NCBI RefSeq assembly: GCF_000422945.1
Contig: NZ_KE383964.1
Coordinates: 62,001 to 126,000, forward strand
Origin: Daejeonella oryzae DSM 19973
GTDB taxonomy: Bacteria > Bacteroidota > Bacteroidia > Sphingobacteriales > Sphingobacteriaceae
Reading direction: 5' to 3'
DNA: 64,000 bases
Every line of letters begins with the position of its first letter. The first letter of the stretch is position 1. The notes under the pieces are model-generated. The model was not told where the DNA came from, did no database searches, and saw only the letters and a program-made list of their open reading frames with translations. Positions 62,653 through 64,000 of the stretch are shown piece after piece. The position numbers and the translations under genes are program-made.

Positions 62653-62728
62653 ATCTTTAAACCTTACTTGAAGCTTTCCAATAATTATCATTCCCATTTT
62701 TCTGATTTTTAAGTTTAAAATATTCCGT

Positions 62729-62764
62729 AAAGCCCTGGTCTGAAATTCTTTAGATCAGGGCTTT
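62729..62764 (+). terminator. Intrinsic terminator after pgk
   Basis: AAAGCCCTGGTCT (62729-62741) pairs with AGATCAGGGCTTT (62752-62764) over 13 bp with one G-U pair, a 10-nt loop and GATTTT after it. It lies 76 bases past the pgk stop codon. Confidence 0.9.
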
Positions 62765-63072
62765 GATTTTAAGTCCCGGAATTCCTCCTGAATAGATATT
62801 TGACATTTCGTTTTACAAATCCCATCACTGAAAACCCATAATAAGAACATTCAATGAGGGGTTAAATTTGAATAATTGCTTATTTCCGGATTGCAAAAGA
62901 CAGCTTTAAAACTGTTTTCAAAATTATTGACAAGCCGGAAATTTAAGTCGTTAAGTTTCTATTTAACCCGGAATGAGGATTATAAAACTTGTGGAAAACT
63001 TTTGTGGGGCACAGTGGGAAAAAGTGGTATAAATTTCTACTTTTACTTTAGATAAAAAGGTAAAACGTAAAT
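62765..63072. other. Intergenic leader region of the division cluster
   Basis: 308 bases between the pgk terminator and mraZ. It has no gene. It holds the MraZ-box operator (63004-63028) and TACTTTTA at 63038-63045, which resembles a -7 element but lacks the final G. The promoter of the dcw cluster must lie here. Confidence 0.5.
63004..63028 (+). promoter_or_regulatory. MraZ-box operator, three GTGG repeats
   Basis: GTGGG at 63004, GTGGG at 63014 and GTGGT at 63024 start exactly ten bases apart, just upstream of mraZ. This is the arrangement of the direct repeats (TGGGN in E. coli, GTG repeats in Mycoplasma) bound by MraZ. One helical turn between repeats puts them on the same face, so MraZ should control its own operon. 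The repeats lie 45-69 bases before the mraZ start. Confidence 0.85.
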
Positions 63073-63537
63073 ATGTCCCACTTTTTAGGAGAATTTGATT
63101 GTAAACTTGATGCTAAAGGAAGGATGGTAATCCCATCTAACCTGAAGAAACAGCTTCCCGAAGCTGAGCGTGAAGGACTTGTAGTCAATCGTGGCTTCGA
63201 AAAAAACCTGGTGGTTTACACTAAGCAGGAGTGGGACGTGATTGCCGGAGAGCTGGCAAAACTGAATCCTTACGAGCCTAAAAACAGAGAATTTATACGA
63301 TATTTTAATCGTGGTGCAACAGAATTGAATCTTGATTCGGCCAATCGTGTGCTGCTTCCTAAATCCTTAATGGATTATGCGGGCATAAAATCTGAAGTAA
63401 CATTGCTTTGTTTGTTCAATAAAATAGAGATCTGGGCCAAGGAGTCCTATGATTCTCATCTGGATAACGAACCTGAAAACTTTGCAAGCCTTGCCGCAGA
63501 GGTAATGGGAAATGCAGGAAGGAGGACGGATGTCTGA
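63073..63537 (+). CDS. mraZ: MraZ, transcriptional regulator of the division cluster
   Basis: 154 residues with two SpoVT-AbrB-type half domains: FLGEFDCKLDAKGRMVIPS near the start and ATELNLDSANRVLLPKSL in the second half, the DxxGR pattern being conserved in the first. It forms a ring that binds the GTG-type repeats found upstream. Its stop codon overlaps the start of rsmH by eight bases, so the two are coupled. Confidence 0.96.
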   Translation: MSHFLGEFDCKLDAKGRMVIPSNLKKQLPEAEREGLVVNRGFEKNLVVYTKQEWDVIAGELAKLNPYEPKNREFIRYFNRGATELNLDSANRVLLPKSLMDYAGIKSEVTLLCLFNKIEIWAKESYDSHLDNEPENFASLAAEVMGNAGRRTDV

Positions 63538-64000
63538 ATATCACCAGCCCGTTATGCTTAATGAATGTATCGAAGGTTTAAATATCAAACCGGATGGTGT
63601 ATATGTAGACGTAACATTTGGTGGCGGCGGCCACTCACTCGAAATATTAAAACATTTAAATAAAAACGGGCGCCTGCTTGCATTCGATCAGGATGCAGAT
63701 GCGCAGAAGAATTTGCCAAAAGATGATCGGTTAACCTTTATTGATCAGAACTTCCGCTATTTGAAAAACAATTGCCGCTTACAGGGTGCCATGTCTGTAG
63801 ACGGTATTCTGGCTGATCTTGGTGTCTCATCACACCAGTTTGATCAGCCGGAACGGGGGTTCTCTATTCGCTTTGATGCCGATCTGGATATGCGGATGGA
63901 TCAGGGCACAAACCTGACAGCTAAAGAAGTTATCAATTCTTACAGCGAAGATAAACTGCATAAAATCTTCGGGATTTATGGTGAAATTAAAAATGCCCGA
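63530..64000 (+). CDS. rsmH: 16S rRNA m4C1402 methyltransferase RsmH, 5' part
   Basis: The first 157 residues; the gene continues beyond the window. MSEYHQPVMLNECIEGL, GGGGHS (31-36) and DLGVSS (96-101) are the family signatures, followed by RGFSIRFDADLDMRMD. It methylates N4 of C1402 in 16S rRNA. GGAGG at 63521-63525 is an unusually good ribosome-binding site for this genome and fixes the ATG at 63530. The gene is second in the dcw cluster as in most bacteria. Confidence 0.95.
   Translation, partial: MSEYHQPVMLNECIEGLNIKPDGVYVDVTFGGGGHSLEILKHLNKNGRLLAFDQDADAQKNLPKDDRLTFIDQNFRYLKNNCRLQGAMSVDGILADLGVSSHQFDQPERGFSIRFDADLDMRMDQGTNLTAKEVINSYSEDKLHKIFGIYGEIKNAR

Overview
The window reads as chromosomal DNA of a Bacteroidota bacterium, most likely of the Sphingobacteriaceae type (Pedobacter or a relative). 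The clues are a TonB-plug protein end, a DUF5916 protein, an UpxY/NusG-type antiterminator inside a polysaccharide operon, a TAnnTTTG-type promoter, few Shine-Dalgarno sequences, moderately AT-rich DNA and the mraZ-rsmH start of the cell-division cluster. The genus is inferred from gene content only; I see no rRNA, tRNA or CRISPR array.

Layout. 1-10 kb holds unrelated housekeeping and envelope genes: the end of a TonB-plug protein, a pirin, a small helical protein, a membrane protein paired with a patatin phospholipase, a DUF5916 outer-membrane-type protein, an NTF2-like lipoprotein, a small membrane-anchored protein and a zinc alcohol/formaldehyde dehydrogenase. 10.2-14.5 kb is a compact surface-glycan module: an initiating-type sugar transferase converges on two ATP-grasp ligases that flank a CapK/PaaK-type adenylate-forming enzyme. 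14.5-18.9 kb carries a small unknown gene, a 59-bp-period palindromic repeat, a LytTR membrane regulator, a secreted alpha-amylase-family enzyme and a probable decayed gene.

18.8-49.5 kb is one very long minus-strand polysaccharide operon, transcribed from about 49.5 kb down to 18.8 kb. It begins with export genes (OPX lipoprotein, Wzc-type tyrosine kinase, UpxY antiterminator). An AsnB-type amidotransferase, a glycosyltransferase and a Wzm/Wzt ABC exporter follow, then an almost unbroken run of glycosyltransferases (GT4, GT2, GT9 and DUF5672 types), five methyltransferases (two FkbM-like) and a Wzy-like polymerase. I find no Wzx flippase and no sugar-nucleotide synthesis genes. A divergent GT2 gene and a WecA/MraY-type phosphoglycosyltransferase (49.6-51.5 kb) complete the locus.

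51.6-59.6 kb contains a type IB topoisomerase, a small disordered protein and a minus-strand signalling cluster (CheB, CheR, a lone receiver, a 1199-residue hybrid kinase with three receivers, and a receiver-kinase). 59.8-62.7 kb has gapA translationally coupled to a GNAT acetyltransferase, then pgk with a clear terminator. The window ends in mraZ, preceded by three 10-bp-spaced MraZ-box repeats, and the 5' part of rsmH.

The most interesting points are the ATP-grasp/CapK/sugar-transferase module, the mixture of Wzy-, ABC- and OPX/Wzc-type parts in one operon without a flippase, and several short repeat arrays that bracket or invade the exporter genes.
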